This document shows, piece after piece, positions 26,656 through 36,166 of a stretch of 64,000 nucleotides of DNA. This DNA comes from Bacillus spongiae (lineage in GTDB: Bacteria > Bacillota > Bacilli > Bacillales > Bacillaceae_K), in contig NZ_JBBAXC010000005.1 of the NCBI RefSeq assembly GCF_037120725.1, positions 124,001 through 188,000 on the forward strand, written 5' to 3'. How positions within the stretch are numbered: the first letter of the stretch is position 1; each line of letters opens with the position of its first letter. A program made the position numbers and the translations under genes. Below the pieces are notes generated by a model. That model worked only from the letters and a program-made list of their open reading frames with translations. It was not told the origin of the DNA and made no database searches.

Positions 26656-27819
26656 TTATAAAATATAATCTATATGATGGAATTGCAACAAATCAGACTT
26701 CTTATTCACCTTTAATTTCCCTTCATATAATAATTCGCCCGTTAAAAGGTCACCAATATAAAGAGTATAATCATTCATAGTTGATTGAATAAAATAGATT
26801 TTTCCATTCATTAGTTGCATGTATTCTTGACTATTCGTTTTTGTATTAATAAAATCAAATGTTACACTTTTTCCCCATTCTTCCTTTTCAATATCGTACT
26901 GCTTTACTTCAAAGCCATTATTATCATGTGATGGAATGATTAGTGAAGTGTTATTAATTGTACTATTCGATAGAGGATCCATCAATTCTCCAGTTTCACT
27001 CTTCAATCTTTTAGATTCTTTATTTTCAATATCATAAATGAGCGTTTCAAATGTTTGTACCTCTCGTTCACCATCATCATTATACGTATACGTATTCGTA
27101 GTAATGATTAAATATTTTTGCGGTTCAATAGATGGATAGTCCTCCATCATATAGACGTGTGACCCTCCGTTCTCGGCTGTTTCCTCGGAGAAAATCACTT
27201 CATCATCTACAATCCTTTCATTCTCTAAATCAAATGTAATAACACTTACTAGTTCGTCTTCCTCTCCAGTTAAGTTACCTTGTGTAATGACCTTTAGCTC
27301 ATTATCTATCATTTGAACTTCCTCGACATGAATCCAGTCATAAATTTCATTATTTGGCACATCTAACTTGAATGAAATAATTTCATCTGTTTTTTTATTT
27401 AATACAGCAATGTCAAAAGAATAATCTCTTGAAAGTTGATTCAACTCACTATAGGTGATATTCGCATAAGCAATTTGGGAATCATCTTCATAAAAGGAAT
27501 CAGGCATTAACCTTTTTCCCCGCATGAATTTTTTATGTTCTTTTATCATATCGCGAAAAACAGTATTAACACTTGTTAAGTTTTTAAATATAGATTGATT
27601 GCTTAAATGGTCCGTTCCTTCAGTTGAAATTTGAAGTGATAGATAGCCTTCACTCGATGCATTAAGTAGTAAATCCTTCACTTCTTCCTCATTACCACTA
27701 ACCTTTTCCCATTCAACGATGATCTTTTCTTTCGCAGCAAAGTGAGATTGTGTATAAAATGTACCAATTATGATTATCGTCACAATACATAGCGACATAA
27801 GTTTCCAATATCGTTTCAT
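26656..27819 (-). CDS. Membrane-anchored protein of the ABC operon
   Basis: 387 residues. A single N-terminal TM segment (WKLMSLCIVTIIIIGTFYT) is followed by an outside domain rich in acidic beta-strand pairs, such as LKVITQGNLTGEEDELVSVI and LLTGELLYEGKLKV, suggesting a propeller or sandwich. Not a binding-protein fold and no lipobox. It starts 15 bases after the permease gene and ends the GntR-ABC operon. It may assist or sense the transporter. Family not recognised. Confidence 0.65.
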   Translation of the reverse strand: MKRYWKLMSLCIVTIIIIGTFYTQSHFAAKEKIIVEWEKVSGNEEEVKDLLLNASSEGYLSLQISTEGTDHLSNQSIFKNLTSVNTVFRDMIKEHKKFMRGKRLMPDSFYEDDSQIAYANITYSELNQLSRDYSFDIAVLNKKTDEIISFKLDVPNNEIYDWIHVEEVQMIDNELKVITQGNLTGEEDELVSVITFDLENERIVDDEVIFSEETAENGGSHVYMMEDYPSIEPQKYLIITTNTYTYNDDGEREVQTFETLIYDIENKESKRLKSETGELMDPLSNSTINNTSLIIPSHDNNGFEVKQYDIEKEEWGKSVTFDFINTKTNSQEYMQLMNGKIYFIQSTMNDYTLYIGDLLTGELLYEGKLKVNKKSDLLQFHHIDYIL

Positions 27820-27834
27820 TATGATGTCCTCCTA

Positions 27835-28668
27835 TTAAGCCATTATTTTATGCTTGATGAGATAGTTGCTCGTGTAAATGGCAACTGCGCCAACGAGGGT
27901 ACCCGCTGCCAATTCCATAAGAAAGAGTTCCATCGGATAAAAGTAATTTCCTAGTAGGAAAACATTCATCATGGTTGGAGAAAATAGTAGAAAGAGGGAC
28001 ACAGCACTATAGAGAATACCATAAAACACCCCTTTTATACGAAAAGAACGCTCAAATAAAATTGCTGTAAAAACAAGAATAACAGCTATCATGCCAAACC
28101 CATAGTGAAGAATAAATTCAAATAATGATTCGGGAATCAAAAATACCATTATTTCGGTAGAATTAATGATTTCAAATATAGAAAGATCCGTTCGAAATTC
28201 ACTTGGAATAATCCATTCAAACACTTGTCTTTCAACCGGGATTAAGGCTAATTGTAAAGTGACAAGACCTAAAATTAAGAGTAGAATGGTTGTAGCCTTT
28301 GCTAAATATACATTGATTCGCGCTGTCGGTAGGATAAGTAAACGATAACTAAATGTGTTTTTCCCAAGCCAATCTCGATACCAAATAAAAAAGACATAGA
28401 TTCCTAACGTAATCACACAAAGCGCAATCGGAGCTATAAACATTGGTGAATAAGAAACGTTTACAAATGACATCGACCAATAAGTATTAAGAAATTCGTT
28501 CTTTGTCATCATTCCCCCATATACTTCTTCATTGACTAGATTCACGTATTTGCGTGACTCAAAAATAACACCTATCATTTGTAAAAGGGTCGTCAAACCA
28601 AGTAAAACGAGATATAATTTAAAAAAACGATTAAACTCAAAATTGACTAACTTTAAATAACGCTTCAT
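27835..28668 (-). CDS. ABC transporter permease of the GntR-ABC operon
   Basis: 277 residues, six predicted TM helices: LYLVLLGLTTLLQMIGVIF, PMFIAPIALCVITLGIYVFF, TTILLLILGLVTLQLALI, FGMIAVILVFTAILF, GILYSAVSLFLLFSP and LMELAAGTLVGAVAIY. Topology matches ABC-2-type half permeases such as YhcI/YtrC. Its start overlaps the end of the ATPase gene by four bases (ATGA), so it is translationally coupled. The ATPase/permease pair probably exports or senses a membrane-active compound, by analogy with YhcG-H-I and YtrBCD. Confidence 0.8.
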   Translation of the reverse strand: MKRYLKLVNFEFNRFFKLYLVLLGLTTLLQMIGVIFESRKYVNLVNEEVYGGMMTKNEFLNTYWSMSFVNVSYSPMFIAPIALCVITLGIYVFFIWYRDWLGKNTFSYRLLILPTARINVYLAKATTILLLILGLVTLQLALIPVERQVFEWIIPSEFRTDLSIFEIINSTEIMVFLIPESLFEFILHYGFGMIAVILVFTAILFERSFRIKGVFYGILYSAVSLFLLFSPTMMNVFLLGNYFYPMELFLMELAAGTLVGAVAIYTSNYLIKHKIMA

Positions 28669-29354
28669 GCTTGAAACACCTCTCTCATGACATCAATGAC
28701 AGATTTTCCTTCATTCTCCCTGACATCTTCTGTATTAAATTCTCTTAACACTTCTCCTTCACCGATTAAAACGACTTTATCTATTAAATGTTCAATATCA
28801 TTTATTTCATGGGTTGTGATGATGACCCCACGATCTTCAATTAAATGGCTAGTGAATACTTCTGCAATTTGTTCACGACTAAAGATATCGATACCAGAAA
28901 AGGGCTCATCCATTAGGATATAATCTACGTCCATTGCAAGTCCTAATAGTAAATTCACTTTTGCTGTATTCCCTTTGGATAAATCCGAGATACGGTCTGT
29001 TTTCTTTAGTCTAAAAAATTGTAGTAATTCATTCGCCCGTTTTTCGTTCCAGCAGTCATAAAAATCTGCCATGAACGTAAAGGCTTCTTCTATTCGCATT
29101 TGAGGCAACATGGTGATGACATCCGGGATAAAGGTAATCTTTTCATAGCTCTTCTTATGAATTTTCTCCCCATCAATGAGAATATCTCCACTATCAATGG
29201 GCGTTAAGGCCATAATCGACTTCATAATAGTCGTTTTTCCTACACCATTTATACCAATTAAACAAGTAATCTCCCCTTTATTTGCTGTAAATGAAACCCC
29301 ATTTAGCACCTTTTTTCTACCAAATTTCTTCACAACATCTTTTACTTCAATCAT
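28665..29354 (-). CDS. ABC transporter ATP-binding protein (YhcG/YtrB-like)
   Basis: About 229 residues with a complete ABC domain: Walker A GINGVGKTT near residue 35, a Q-loop region, signature LSKGNTAKVNLLLGLAM (LSKG rather than LSGG), Walker B DYILMDEPFSG and the switch ITTHEIND. The LSKGN variant is shared with YtrB/YhcG-type export pumps. I choose ATG 29354, just after GGGAGG, over the ORF's first ATG at 29372, which overlaps the GntR gene. Coupled to the permease by a 4-base overlap. Confidence 0.9.
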   Translation of the reverse strand: MIEVKDVVKKFGRKKVLNGVSFTANKGEITCLIGINGVGKTTIMKSIMALTPIDSGDILIDGEKIHKKSYEKITFIPDVITMLPQMRIEEAFTFMADFYDCWNEKRANELLQFFRLKKTDRISDLSKGNTAKVNLLLGLAMDVDYILMDEPFSGIDIFSREQIAEVFTSHLIEDRGVIITTHEINDIEHLIDKVVLIGEGEVLREFNTEDVRENEGKSVIDVMREVFQA

Positions 29355-29368
29355 CGAAATTCCTCCCA

Positions 29369-29740
29369 TCATTCCTTTTCACGTCTATACGTTTTCTCCA
29401 CTAACGCCAAAGCCTCTGGTAATGGTACATTGATGGATTGTACGGAGTGAATAAATGTATTCACTGCTTCTGAAATTAGTTCCTCTCGTACCATTTTTAT
29501 TATTTCCTCATCGTTTGTAATGCGACTTGGTAAATTCCCCTCCGTATAAATCAACCCTTGTTCCTCCATTTCCTTATACGCCTTTTGCGCAGTATTTGGA
29601 TTAATTTTAAATTGGTTCGCTAATTCTCTTCGAGATGGAACCTCCTGCCCTTGTTCATAATGACCTGATGCAATTTGTTCCTTAAAATGCTGGATGACTT
29701 GCACATATACGGGATCCCGATTATTAAACTTTAACACCAT
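29369..29740 (-). CDS. GntR-family regulator (YhcF/YtrA subfamily)
   Basis: 123 residues. An N-terminal winged helix (PVYVQVIQHFKEQIASGHYE, PSRRELANQFKINPNTAQKA) is followed by a short C-terminal dimerisation helix pair, the reduced effector domain typical of the YtrA subfamily. It is the first gene of a four-gene operon with an ABC ATPase, a permease and an anchored protein, and it very likely represses that operon. Two perfect palindromes lie upstream (29779 and 29991). No long ligand-binding domain is present. Confidence 0.9.
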   Translation of the reverse strand: MVLKFNNRDPVYVQVIQHFKEQIASGHYEQGQEVPSRRELANQFKINPNTAQKAYKEMEEQGLIYTEGNLPSRITNDEEIIKMVREELISEAVNTFIHSVQSINVPLPEALALVEKTYRREKE

Positions 29741-29778
29741 ACACCCAACTCCTAGATAAACGTAATGAATAACACATC

Positions 29779-29798
29779 TGTATTAATCAATTAATACA
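29779..29798. promoter_or_regulatory. Palindrome, candidate GntR operator 1
   Basis: TGTATTAATCAATTAATACA is a perfect 8-4-8 inverted repeat 39 bases before the GntR start. Such sites are usual for autoregulated YtrA-type repressors. Confidence 0.55.
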
Positions 29799-29990
29799 CT
29801 AATGACAAAAAAACACCTTTCTTTCCCCAGAACGATTGGACTACCAATTCACTATAGATACAGCTGTATAAACTTCAGCCGATCGTTGACCATCTACCCC
29901 TATAGTAAATACACCAAACAAGCATTATGTATTAACGAAGATATACGCAACTTCTTAAGTGTATATACTCTATAGTACACCTTACGTATC

Positions 29991-30008
29991 GTATTATACT
30001 TATAATAC
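29991..30008. promoter_or_regulatory. Palindrome, candidate GntR operator/promoter 2
   Basis: GTATTATACTTATAATAC is a perfect 8-2-8 inverted repeat containing TATAAT-type -10 sequences on both strands. A weaker GTGTA...TACAC pair lies at 29959-29980. It probably overlaps the operon promoter, 250 bases before the GntR gene. Confidence 0.45.
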
Positions 30009-30446
30009 ACTTTTCATGTCAACCATTATTTCCCTACTTTTTAGGACTTAACTAATTAAGTATCCTAACTTCCATTCAGTTTAATAGGTCTATAATCATT
30101 AGTCACTGTAACTTCACGATATGATAAAATGAAAAATTTGTTTTACCACGATAATGTACTTCTTGCTTTAAATCATCCCTCATGCCTTGCTATCCTGTCT
30201 TTTTTTAGCTTAGACATTCATTTATTTTTCATGTCAATCGGGTGCTGCTCTTCAACACATTATTCTATTAACATAGAAAAAAGGCTACTCTAAAAAACGA
30301 GCAACCCTCAGGTATCAGATAAACATATTTACTTTATTAATGCATTTCACCTTATAGAAGCAGGCAACTTCATTTCCTTAGACTCCTATTTAAGAATATT
30401 AGTATAGAAGCCTTTTCCGTCACGCGCTCACTGTTCTGTATCACTA
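30009..30446. other. Intergenic region without a recognisable gene
   Basis: AT-rich. A weak hairpin near 30275-30310 (AAAAAAGGCTACTCTAAAAA then GAGCAACCC) resembles a decayed member of the AAGAAGCC repeat family. No coding frame was accepted. Confidence 0.4.
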
Positions 30447-31919
30447 TTATTCACTTAGGAGATTCACCAGTCGTTCTGATCCATACTCCGTCGCATAATC
30501 CAATGCAGTAAATCCGTCATTATCGACCACCTGTACATCGGCACCTGCATTTAGTAACATTTCAACCAATTCTATATTAGATGGGAAGTAAATAGAATAC
30601 ATCAAAGGCGTCATTCCAAACTCATCTATCACATTAGGGTCTGCACCGGAGCTTAATAAAAGCTCCACTTTATAGTCGGAAGCATATTCACTTTGTATTG
30701 CCCAGTGGATACCCGTTACGCCATTGTTATCCTTCGTATCAGGAAGCATTCCAGCTTCGAGAAGGTCCTTCAACATTTGCTCATCAGAAGGAAAAAACGA
30801 AGCGTAATGCAGTGCATTCCACCCATTGATGTCTGTCTCTGTTATAGTCTCATTTGATAATAAAGATTGAAACTCTTCATAGTCTTCGTAATAAATGGCA
30901 CCCATTAAAGGCGTTGCTTCCATTTCCAAAAGGTATTCTTCATCTGTGAGGTATTCGTCTTCTGCATATTCGTCATCCGCGTATTCGTCTTCTGAAAGAT
31001 ATTCTTCAGATGAAGGATCCAGGGCTTCGGCAAATGCTTCAATCTTTTCAGGATCAATGGATTGAACCACTAGTAAAAGAGCAGCGTATCCCCCGATAGT
31101 GACGGTAAAGCCTAGAGCGGATAGAATAGCTAGTTTCTTTAAAGGCAAAGGAAATTTCACTTTCTCTCTCATTTCCATGAATCGTTCCACTTCTGCAATC
31201 CGTTTAGGAAGGTGTGGGTGCGTAGAAAGGCACTCACTTAACCATACGAAAAAGCTCTTTTCATTTTTAAGTTGTTGAATATAAGCCTCTTTATCTACAG
31301 AACTATATAATTGCTTTCCAATAGCAAGAACCGTTAAACCATTCGTTGCAGGTGTTACGGCATTAGTGTAGTGAGCAGCCATCCGGTCGCAGGTGTACTC
31401 ACATGCCCTCGAATAGGCAGAACCTAGGAATGGGACCAAATTTGCCGGTAAAATAAGTAGTTGTTTAAAAATGTGTTTTCGTTGAATATGAGCAAGTTCA
31501 TGAGCGATGATAAAAGTAACTTCATCTTCTGCCTCTTCTTCAATTAATTCAAATACTCCTGAAAATAGAACGACCATATTTCTACCAAGTAGTTTTGTTG
31601 CAAATGCATTAAGCATTCCAGACGATTCCATAACATAGACATCTGGTATAGACTTAATTGACATTGATTTGCAAAGCTCTACTACTTTACTATGTATTTC
31701 AGGATACTGACTTTCTGTTATCTTTACAGCGTTACTTCGAATCTGACCGACCATCAGTCCTTTAGAAATGAATACAATGAGTAAAAACAAGGCAAGGTAG
31801 AACACACCTATAAAAGAAAAAATTTTAATTAATAGTGCATAAATAATAATGCTCAAAACTAATAAAACCACAAATAAACCGGTTTCATTTGAATGGACTA
31901 ATTTCTTTGATTGATTCAT
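30447..31919 (-). CDS. M48-family metalloprotease fused to ankyrin repeats
   Basis: 490 residues. Two N-terminal TM helices (LFVVLLVLSIIIYALLI, IGVFYLALFLLIVFISKGL), then an M48/HtpX-type zinc protease with FIIAHELAHIQRKH (HExxH, residues about 132-145) and CEYTCDRMAAHY supplying the third ligand region. A further TM (GFTVTIGGYAALLLVVQ) and a striking acidic spacer (EYLSEDEYADDEYAEDEYLT) lead to four ankyrin repeats, for example GWNALHYASFFPSDEQMLKD and DNDGFTALDYATEYG. Membrane quality-control protease with a protein-binding tail. This fusion is unusual for HtpX relatives. Monocistronic. Confidence 0.88.
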   Translation of the reverse strand: MNQSKKLVHSNETGLFVVLLVLSIIIYALLIKIFSFIGVFYLALFLLIVFISKGLMVGQIRSNAVKITESQYPEIHSKVVELCKSMSIKSIPDVYVMESSGMLNAFATKLLGRNMVVLFSGVFELIEEEAEDEVTFIIAHELAHIQRKHIFKQLLILPANLVPFLGSAYSRACEYTCDRMAAHYTNAVTPATNGLTVLAIGKQLYSSVDKEAYIQQLKNEKSFFVWLSECLSTHPHLPKRIAEVERFMEMREKVKFPLPLKKLAILSALGFTVTIGGYAALLLVVQSIDPEKIEAFAEALDPSSEEYLSEDEYADDEYAEDEYLTDEEYLLEMEATPLMGAIYYEDYEEFQSLLSNETITETDINGWNALHYASFFPSDEQMLKDLLEAGMLPDTKDNNGVTGIHWAIQSEYASDYKVELLLSSGADPNVIDEFGMTPLMYSIYFPSNIELVEMLLNAGADVQVVDNDGFTALDYATEYGSERLVNLLSE

Positions 31920-32127
31920 AGATTCCCCTCTTTTTTACAGTTTAATTATTTCCTATACCATTTTAATATACTTAATGAAAAAGAAAAACAATAATTTTCG
32001 GATAATTAATTGTTAAATATTATTTCGAAAACCATAATATGTAAATCATTACCTTCAATTACATCCTCCAGTATTAACTATATGCTGTAAGAACCTTCTT
32101 TTCTAATGAAAACATGTGATCAAATTT

Positions 32128-32250
32128 TTACATGATGAACTGGTAACCTAACAAGCTCTCATTAATGCTTGGTTCCTTCACATCTGTATGCATCTTTCTC
32201 CAACGATCTAAAAAGACTTGATGTATACATTTTTTATCCAAAACATACAT
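32128..32250 (-). other. Open 40-codon segment, possible gene remnant
   Basis: In the 533-base gap 31920-32452 a minus-strand frame reads MYVLDKKCIHQVFLDRWRKM then HTDVKEPSINESLLGYQFIM and stops. Its composition is protein-like and it stays open for about 17 codons further upstream without a ribosome site. It may be the tail of a lost gene. Family not identified. Nothing else is seen in the gap. Confidence 0.25.
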
Positions 32251-32452
32251 TGGTAATTGAAAAATGCAAATATTATAGAATATTATGGTTATAGGGTGGA
32301 ATTAATCTAATTCTTTGAGTTGTTCCGTTCTCAACGTTTCACATACGTTTCCTTTTGTGGTTTCTGATAGGTTTAACGAAAATAACATAATAACCGTATT
32401 AAAATGTATTCGTTTTTAGAGGTAGTAAGAAATAGATAGTGGAGGGATCATA

Positions 32453-33325
32453 ATGATTGATGTCGAAGAAGTAGATTTTTTCTATCAACAGACACCAGTA
32501 TTGAATCAGTTTACATTAAAGAAGAGCGATCCAGGAATTTGCGGACTGTGGGGACGTAATGGTGCAGGGAAAACGACACTTATGAACTTACTTGCAGGAT
32601 ATGAACGACCGCATAAAGGGACTATTTCAATTATGGGTATGGACCCTTATGAAAACTTAGCTGCACAGGAGCATCTTTGTTATATACAAGAAAATCATCC
32701 ATTTGGTAGAACGTGGACGATGAAAGATGTTTTTAAATATGGTCAATACTTTTATCCAAATTGGGACGGGGAGCAAGCAGAACAGTTCAGTCGTATCTTC
32801 AATTTACCGTTAAATAAGAACCTTACAAAATTTTCAAAAGGAATGAAAACCGCTGCTCAACTAATACTTGGCCTGTCAAGTAATGCAGCTGTGTCCATTC
32901 TTGATGAACCAACGAACGGATTGGATGCTGTTCATCGGAAGCAATTTTATCGTGCCTTAACGGAAAGCTATAAGCATCATCCACGACTCCTTTTTATTTC
33001 CACACATCATGTTGAGGAAATTCAGCCATTGTGTGAATCACTCGTCGTCGTACATGCTGGAAAGGTATTGTTTCATGAAAAAATGAAAGATATTGAGAAA
33101 AGAGGCATAACCTTAACTGGTGCCCACGACAGCATTGAAAAGGCAACGGAGCATGCGAACATTATTGACTCTCTTAAAGAAGACTTAACGACTACGGTCA
33201 TGATCGATGCTATGTATTCAGACGAGTGGAAGGAAATGAGTGAATCACTAAATATTTCGATTAATAAATCGTCATTACAAGACTATTTAGTGAATATGAC
33301 CACAAAGGAAGTGGTTATGAAATGA
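32453..33325 (+). CDS. ABC transporter ATP-binding protein
   Basis: 290 residues. Walker A GRNGAGKTT near residue 36, signature FSKGMKTAAQLILGLSSNA, Walker B VSILDEPTNGLD, switch ISTHHVEE. A C-terminal extension of about 70 residues follows the ATPase core. FSKGM and the short N-terminus place it near YtrB/BcrA-type exporters. AGTGGAGGGATCATA precedes the ATG. The permease gene overlaps its end by four bases, so both are made together. Substrate unknown. Confidence 0.9.
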   Translation: MIDVEEVDFFYQQTPVLNQFTLKKSDPGICGLWGRNGAGKTTLMNLLAGYERPHKGTISIMGMDPYENLAAQEHLCYIQENHPFGRTWTMKDVFKYGQYFYPNWDGEQAEQFSRIFNLPLNKNLTKFSKGMKTAAQLILGLSSNAAVSILDEPTNGLDAVHRKQFYRALTESYKHHPRLLFISTHHVEEIQPLCESLVVVHAGKVLFHEKMKDIEKRGITLTGAHDSIEKATEHANIIDSLKEDLTTTVMIDAMYSDEWKEMSESLNISINKSSLQDYLVNMTTKEVVMK

Positions 33326-34020
33326 ACGCTATCAGAGGAACCTATCGATTAATTTATGAAGACCTAAGTTGGTTTTTGCGACTATTTTCGTTTATCACCG
33401 TTCTCCTTGCTGCTGTCTATGTAGTGATTGGTGTTGTATTTGACCTTCGTATCCCCACTTCCTTATTCGGTCCTATGTATGGGGGGATTTGTACAATAGC
33501 CGCTGTTGGTTTATTTTTTCCTTTTCATATTGCCATTGCCCTAGGGAGTACACGTGCACAATTTTTAAAGTCCTATTATGTGATTACCACATGGATGGTC
33601 ATTGTCGGTATCTTCGTTCTAAATATTGTTTACCTCATAATGAACTTCTTATATCAATCTGGTATTCACGAATTATCTTTTTATCATCCCGGATATTTCT
33701 ATTCACAAGAGTACCATTTTCTAAACTATTTTTGGATTGACTTAATGCTTGGTTTTCTGTTACTTGGCTTTAGCTCCTTTTTAACAGCTTGTTGGCGTAG
33801 ATTAGGAGCACGTAATTTTTTTATTATCTTTTTCTCCATTAATCTACCCTTAACCCTGTTGATGTCGAAATTAAATTTAGCTTCTTTTTTAGAATGGTTT
33901 TCTCAAGTTAATATCCTTCTATTATTTACCCTTTTAGGTTCCAGCGGATGGATCCTGTTAGCCTTGACCTATCCAGTAATGAAGAACGCACCACTAGCAA
34001 TGAAAGGGCGAAGTTCCTAA
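33322..34020 (+). CDS. ABC transporter permease
   Basis: 232 residues, six TM segments, for example FITVLLAAVYVVIGVVFDL, GGICTIAAVGLFFPFHIAIA, WMVIVGIFVLNIVYLIMNF and LLGFSSFLTACWRRLG. The motif ALGSTRAQFLKSYYV between TM2 and TM3 is typical of small ABC-2-type permeases with a Gly-X-Thr/Ser-Arg turn. It overlaps the ATPase gene by four bases. No regulator is adjacent; the region upstream of the pair holds only a possible gene remnant. Confidence 0.8.
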   Translation: MNAIRGTYRLIYEDLSWFLRLFSFITVLLAAVYVVIGVVFDLRIPTSLFGPMYGGICTIAAVGLFFPFHIAIALGSTRAQFLKSYYVITTWMVIVGIFVLNIVYLIMNFLYQSGIHELSFYHPGYFYSQEYHFLNYFWIDLMLGFLLLGFSSFLTACWRRLGARNFFIIFFSINLPLTLLMSKLNLASFLEWFSQVNILLLFTLLGSSGWILLALTYPVMKNAPLAMKGRSS

Positions 34021-34034
34021 ACAATACTACTTGA

Positions 34035-34444
34035 TCGATATCACTTTGATAGGACGCTCTTTGAGGAAAATTTATTATCTACTGGCAATACATTAAATGC
34101 GAACAGTAGATTCACCAAATTCACATAGGCTCCATGCTCTCGTCCAAGAATACAGGGGGAATGATGAGCCTAGCTGATTGCCTTCATCCATTTCTTAGGA
34201 AATTTGTCTTGTAGATTTTGATACTCTTGATTTTATTTTCCTTCATCTTCCTTTACCACTACTAATACTAGCTTAGTAGGCTTGAAGCGTTTTACTTTTT
34301 CAATCACTTGATTTATCTCTTTTTGTCAAATATCATTTTGTCATTCTGTTATATCGTCACGAATAGGTGTGTAGCGAAATGAACTGTCCCCACAACCATA
34401 ATCGTAAGTTTCCCGATTCCATTTCCTCTTACTCTATTCTCCAT
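34035..34444 (-). pseudogene. DUF5694-type protein pseudogene
   Basis: ATG 34444 opens NGIGKLTIMVVGTVHF, the start typical of DUF5694/TraB-like proteins (KxxIMVxGTxHF). It stops at a TAA after 31 codons. Another frame continues with QKEINQVIEKVKRFKPTKLV and then VVVKEDEGK before a second stop. At least two frameshifts or stops separate the pieces, so it is a decayed gene filling the gap 34021-34637. Confidence 0.55.
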
Positions 34445-34579
34445 CTATTAAGATTCCATACCTCTGATGAATTTTTATCATGTATTAATGTCATTTTCCT
34501 AATTATACCTTGTAAGATAAATAGATTTCTCTAACCGTACCAGTTCCTTTGGTGAACTATTTTTTCTAACAAATAAAAT

Positions 34580-34608
34580 AACGAATAACCCATTAAAGGT
34601 TATTCGTT
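34580..34608 (-). terminator. Terminator of the paaK-like gene
   Basis: AACGAATAACC and GGTTATTCGTT form a perfect 11-base stem with a 7-base loop. On the minus strand ATTTTATTTG follows. It lies 30 bases after the stop. Confidence 0.75.
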
Positions 34609-34637
34609 CCTAAATTCCTCTTTGCCATTTTCGTCAC

Positions 34638-35960
34638 CTAATTGACCACTTTATTTCTGTGATCGACAATTCGAATCGCTTTTCCTTCCGAACGTGGTAA
34701 TGAATTTGGTTTTTGTACGGTCACATGAATTGATACTAAACAAGCATTTTTCAGTAAGTGTTCGACTTCCTTTGCTAGAAAATGGACCCTTTTATGTTGC
34801 AAATCACCACGAACACTATGAAAAAAATCCTCACTCATTTCCACTTGTAATTCGACTACATCCATATGATGATTTTGCTTCAAATGTAGTTGATAATGAG
34901 GCGATAATTGGGAGACTGTTAACAAATGATGTTCTATCTCAGAAGGATAAACATTTACTCCACGGATGATTAACATATCATCTACTCTTCCCTTTACGCG
35001 TGACATCTTTATCGAGGTTCGTCCACAAACGCATTTCTCCCGACGAACCGATGCGATATCTCCCGTCCGGTAACGAATGATTGGCATTGCCTCTTTCGTT
35101 AAACTTGTAAACACCAATTCTCCTTCCTCTCCATCAGGTAGGTTTTCCAGTGTATAAGGATCAATAACCTCTACAAAGAAATGATCTTCAGCTATGTGGA
35201 GCCCATCCTGCGCTTCGTGGCACTCCATCGCTACACCTGGGCCAATCACTTCACTCAATCCATATATGTCACATGCTTTAATGTTGAATTTCTTTTCTAG
35301 TCTTTCTCTCATTTTTTCTGACCATGGCTCAGCTCCAAAAATTCCGTAGCTCAATGACGTTGCCTTTGGGTCAATTCCTGCCTTCTCCATCTTTTCAGCA
35401 AGATTTAGCATATACGATGGGGTTCCGCAAATGATCGTAGGTTTAAAGTCTTGAATGAGTAGGATTTGGCGGTCTGAATTCCCACCAGATACAGGAACTG
35501 TCATCATCCCGAGCTGCTCACTTCCGTAGTGTAAACCTAACCCACCTGTGAATAATCCATATCCATACGCATTATGTAAGCAGTCTCCTGGTTGGCCACC
35601 TCCAATCACAATCGCTCTTGCCACCACTTCACTCCACATTTGAATATCATTTGAAGTATAGCCAACCACTGTTGGTTTACCACTTGTTCCTGAGGAAGCG
35701 TGAACACGGACAATTTGTTGTTGATCAACGGCAAATAAACCGAAAGGGTATTGCTCTCTTAAGTCTTTCTTCGTCGTAAATGGTAGCCCTTTTATTTGCT
35801 CTAAATCAACAATATTTTCTGGATTTATGCCTTTTAGCCTTAATTTTTCTTTATAGAATGGTACGTTCTTATACACCAACTTCACTGTTTCCTTTAATCG
35901 TGACAATTGTAGCTTCTCTACAACTTCACGTGAAGCCGTTTCCACTTCGTGTAAAATCAT
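34638..35960 (-). CDS. paaK: Phenylacetate-CoA ligase
   Basis: About 440 residues of the PaaK branch of ANL adenylate-forming enzymes, converting phenylacetate, ATP and CoA to phenylacetyl-CoA. Motifs: VRVHASSGTSGKPTVVGYT (P-loop-like, near residue 90), YGIFGAEPWSEKMRERLEK, CDIYGLSEVIGPGVAMEC and YRTGDIASVRREKCVCGRT. The C-terminal cap RVDDMLIIRGVNVYPSEIE is complete. ATG 35960 follows GAGGAGTGG; the ORF's earlier Met lies upstream of that site. No other paa genes are nearby, so it stands as an isolated ligase. Confidence 0.92.
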   Translation of the reverse strand: MILHEVETASREVVEKLQLSRLKETVKLVYKNVPFYKEKLRLKGINPENIVDLEQIKGLPFTTKKDLREQYPFGLFAVDQQQIVRVHASSGTSGKPTVVGYTSNDIQMWSEVVARAIVIGGGQPGDCLHNAYGYGLFTGGLGLHYGSEQLGMMTVPVSGGNSDRQILLIQDFKPTIICGTPSYMLNLAEKMEKAGIDPKATSLSYGIFGAEPWSEKMRERLEKKFNIKACDIYGLSEVIGPGVAMECHEAQDGLHIAEDHFFVEVIDPYTLENLPDGEEGELVFTSLTKEAMPIIRYRTGDIASVRREKCVCGRTSIKMSRVKGRVDDMLIIRGVNVYPSEIEHHLLTVSQLSPHYQLHLKQNHHMDVVELQVEMSEDFFHSVRGDLQHKRVHFLAKEVEHLLKNACLVSIHVTVQKPNSLPRSEGKAIRIVDHRNKVVN

Positions 35961-36166
35961 CTTCCCACTCCTCACGTATAATAAATGTAAATATATTGAA
36001 TATTGTCCTTATTACCAATAAGATAACGTAATAAAAACATAACGTCAAATTATATTCAGAAAATTATAAAATTATTTGAATCCCATTTAAAGAAGGAATT
36101 TACGTTGAATTACTTATTCAATTGCTTCAAATCGGTTACAATGGAGGAAGAAGGAGAGGTTTGCTA

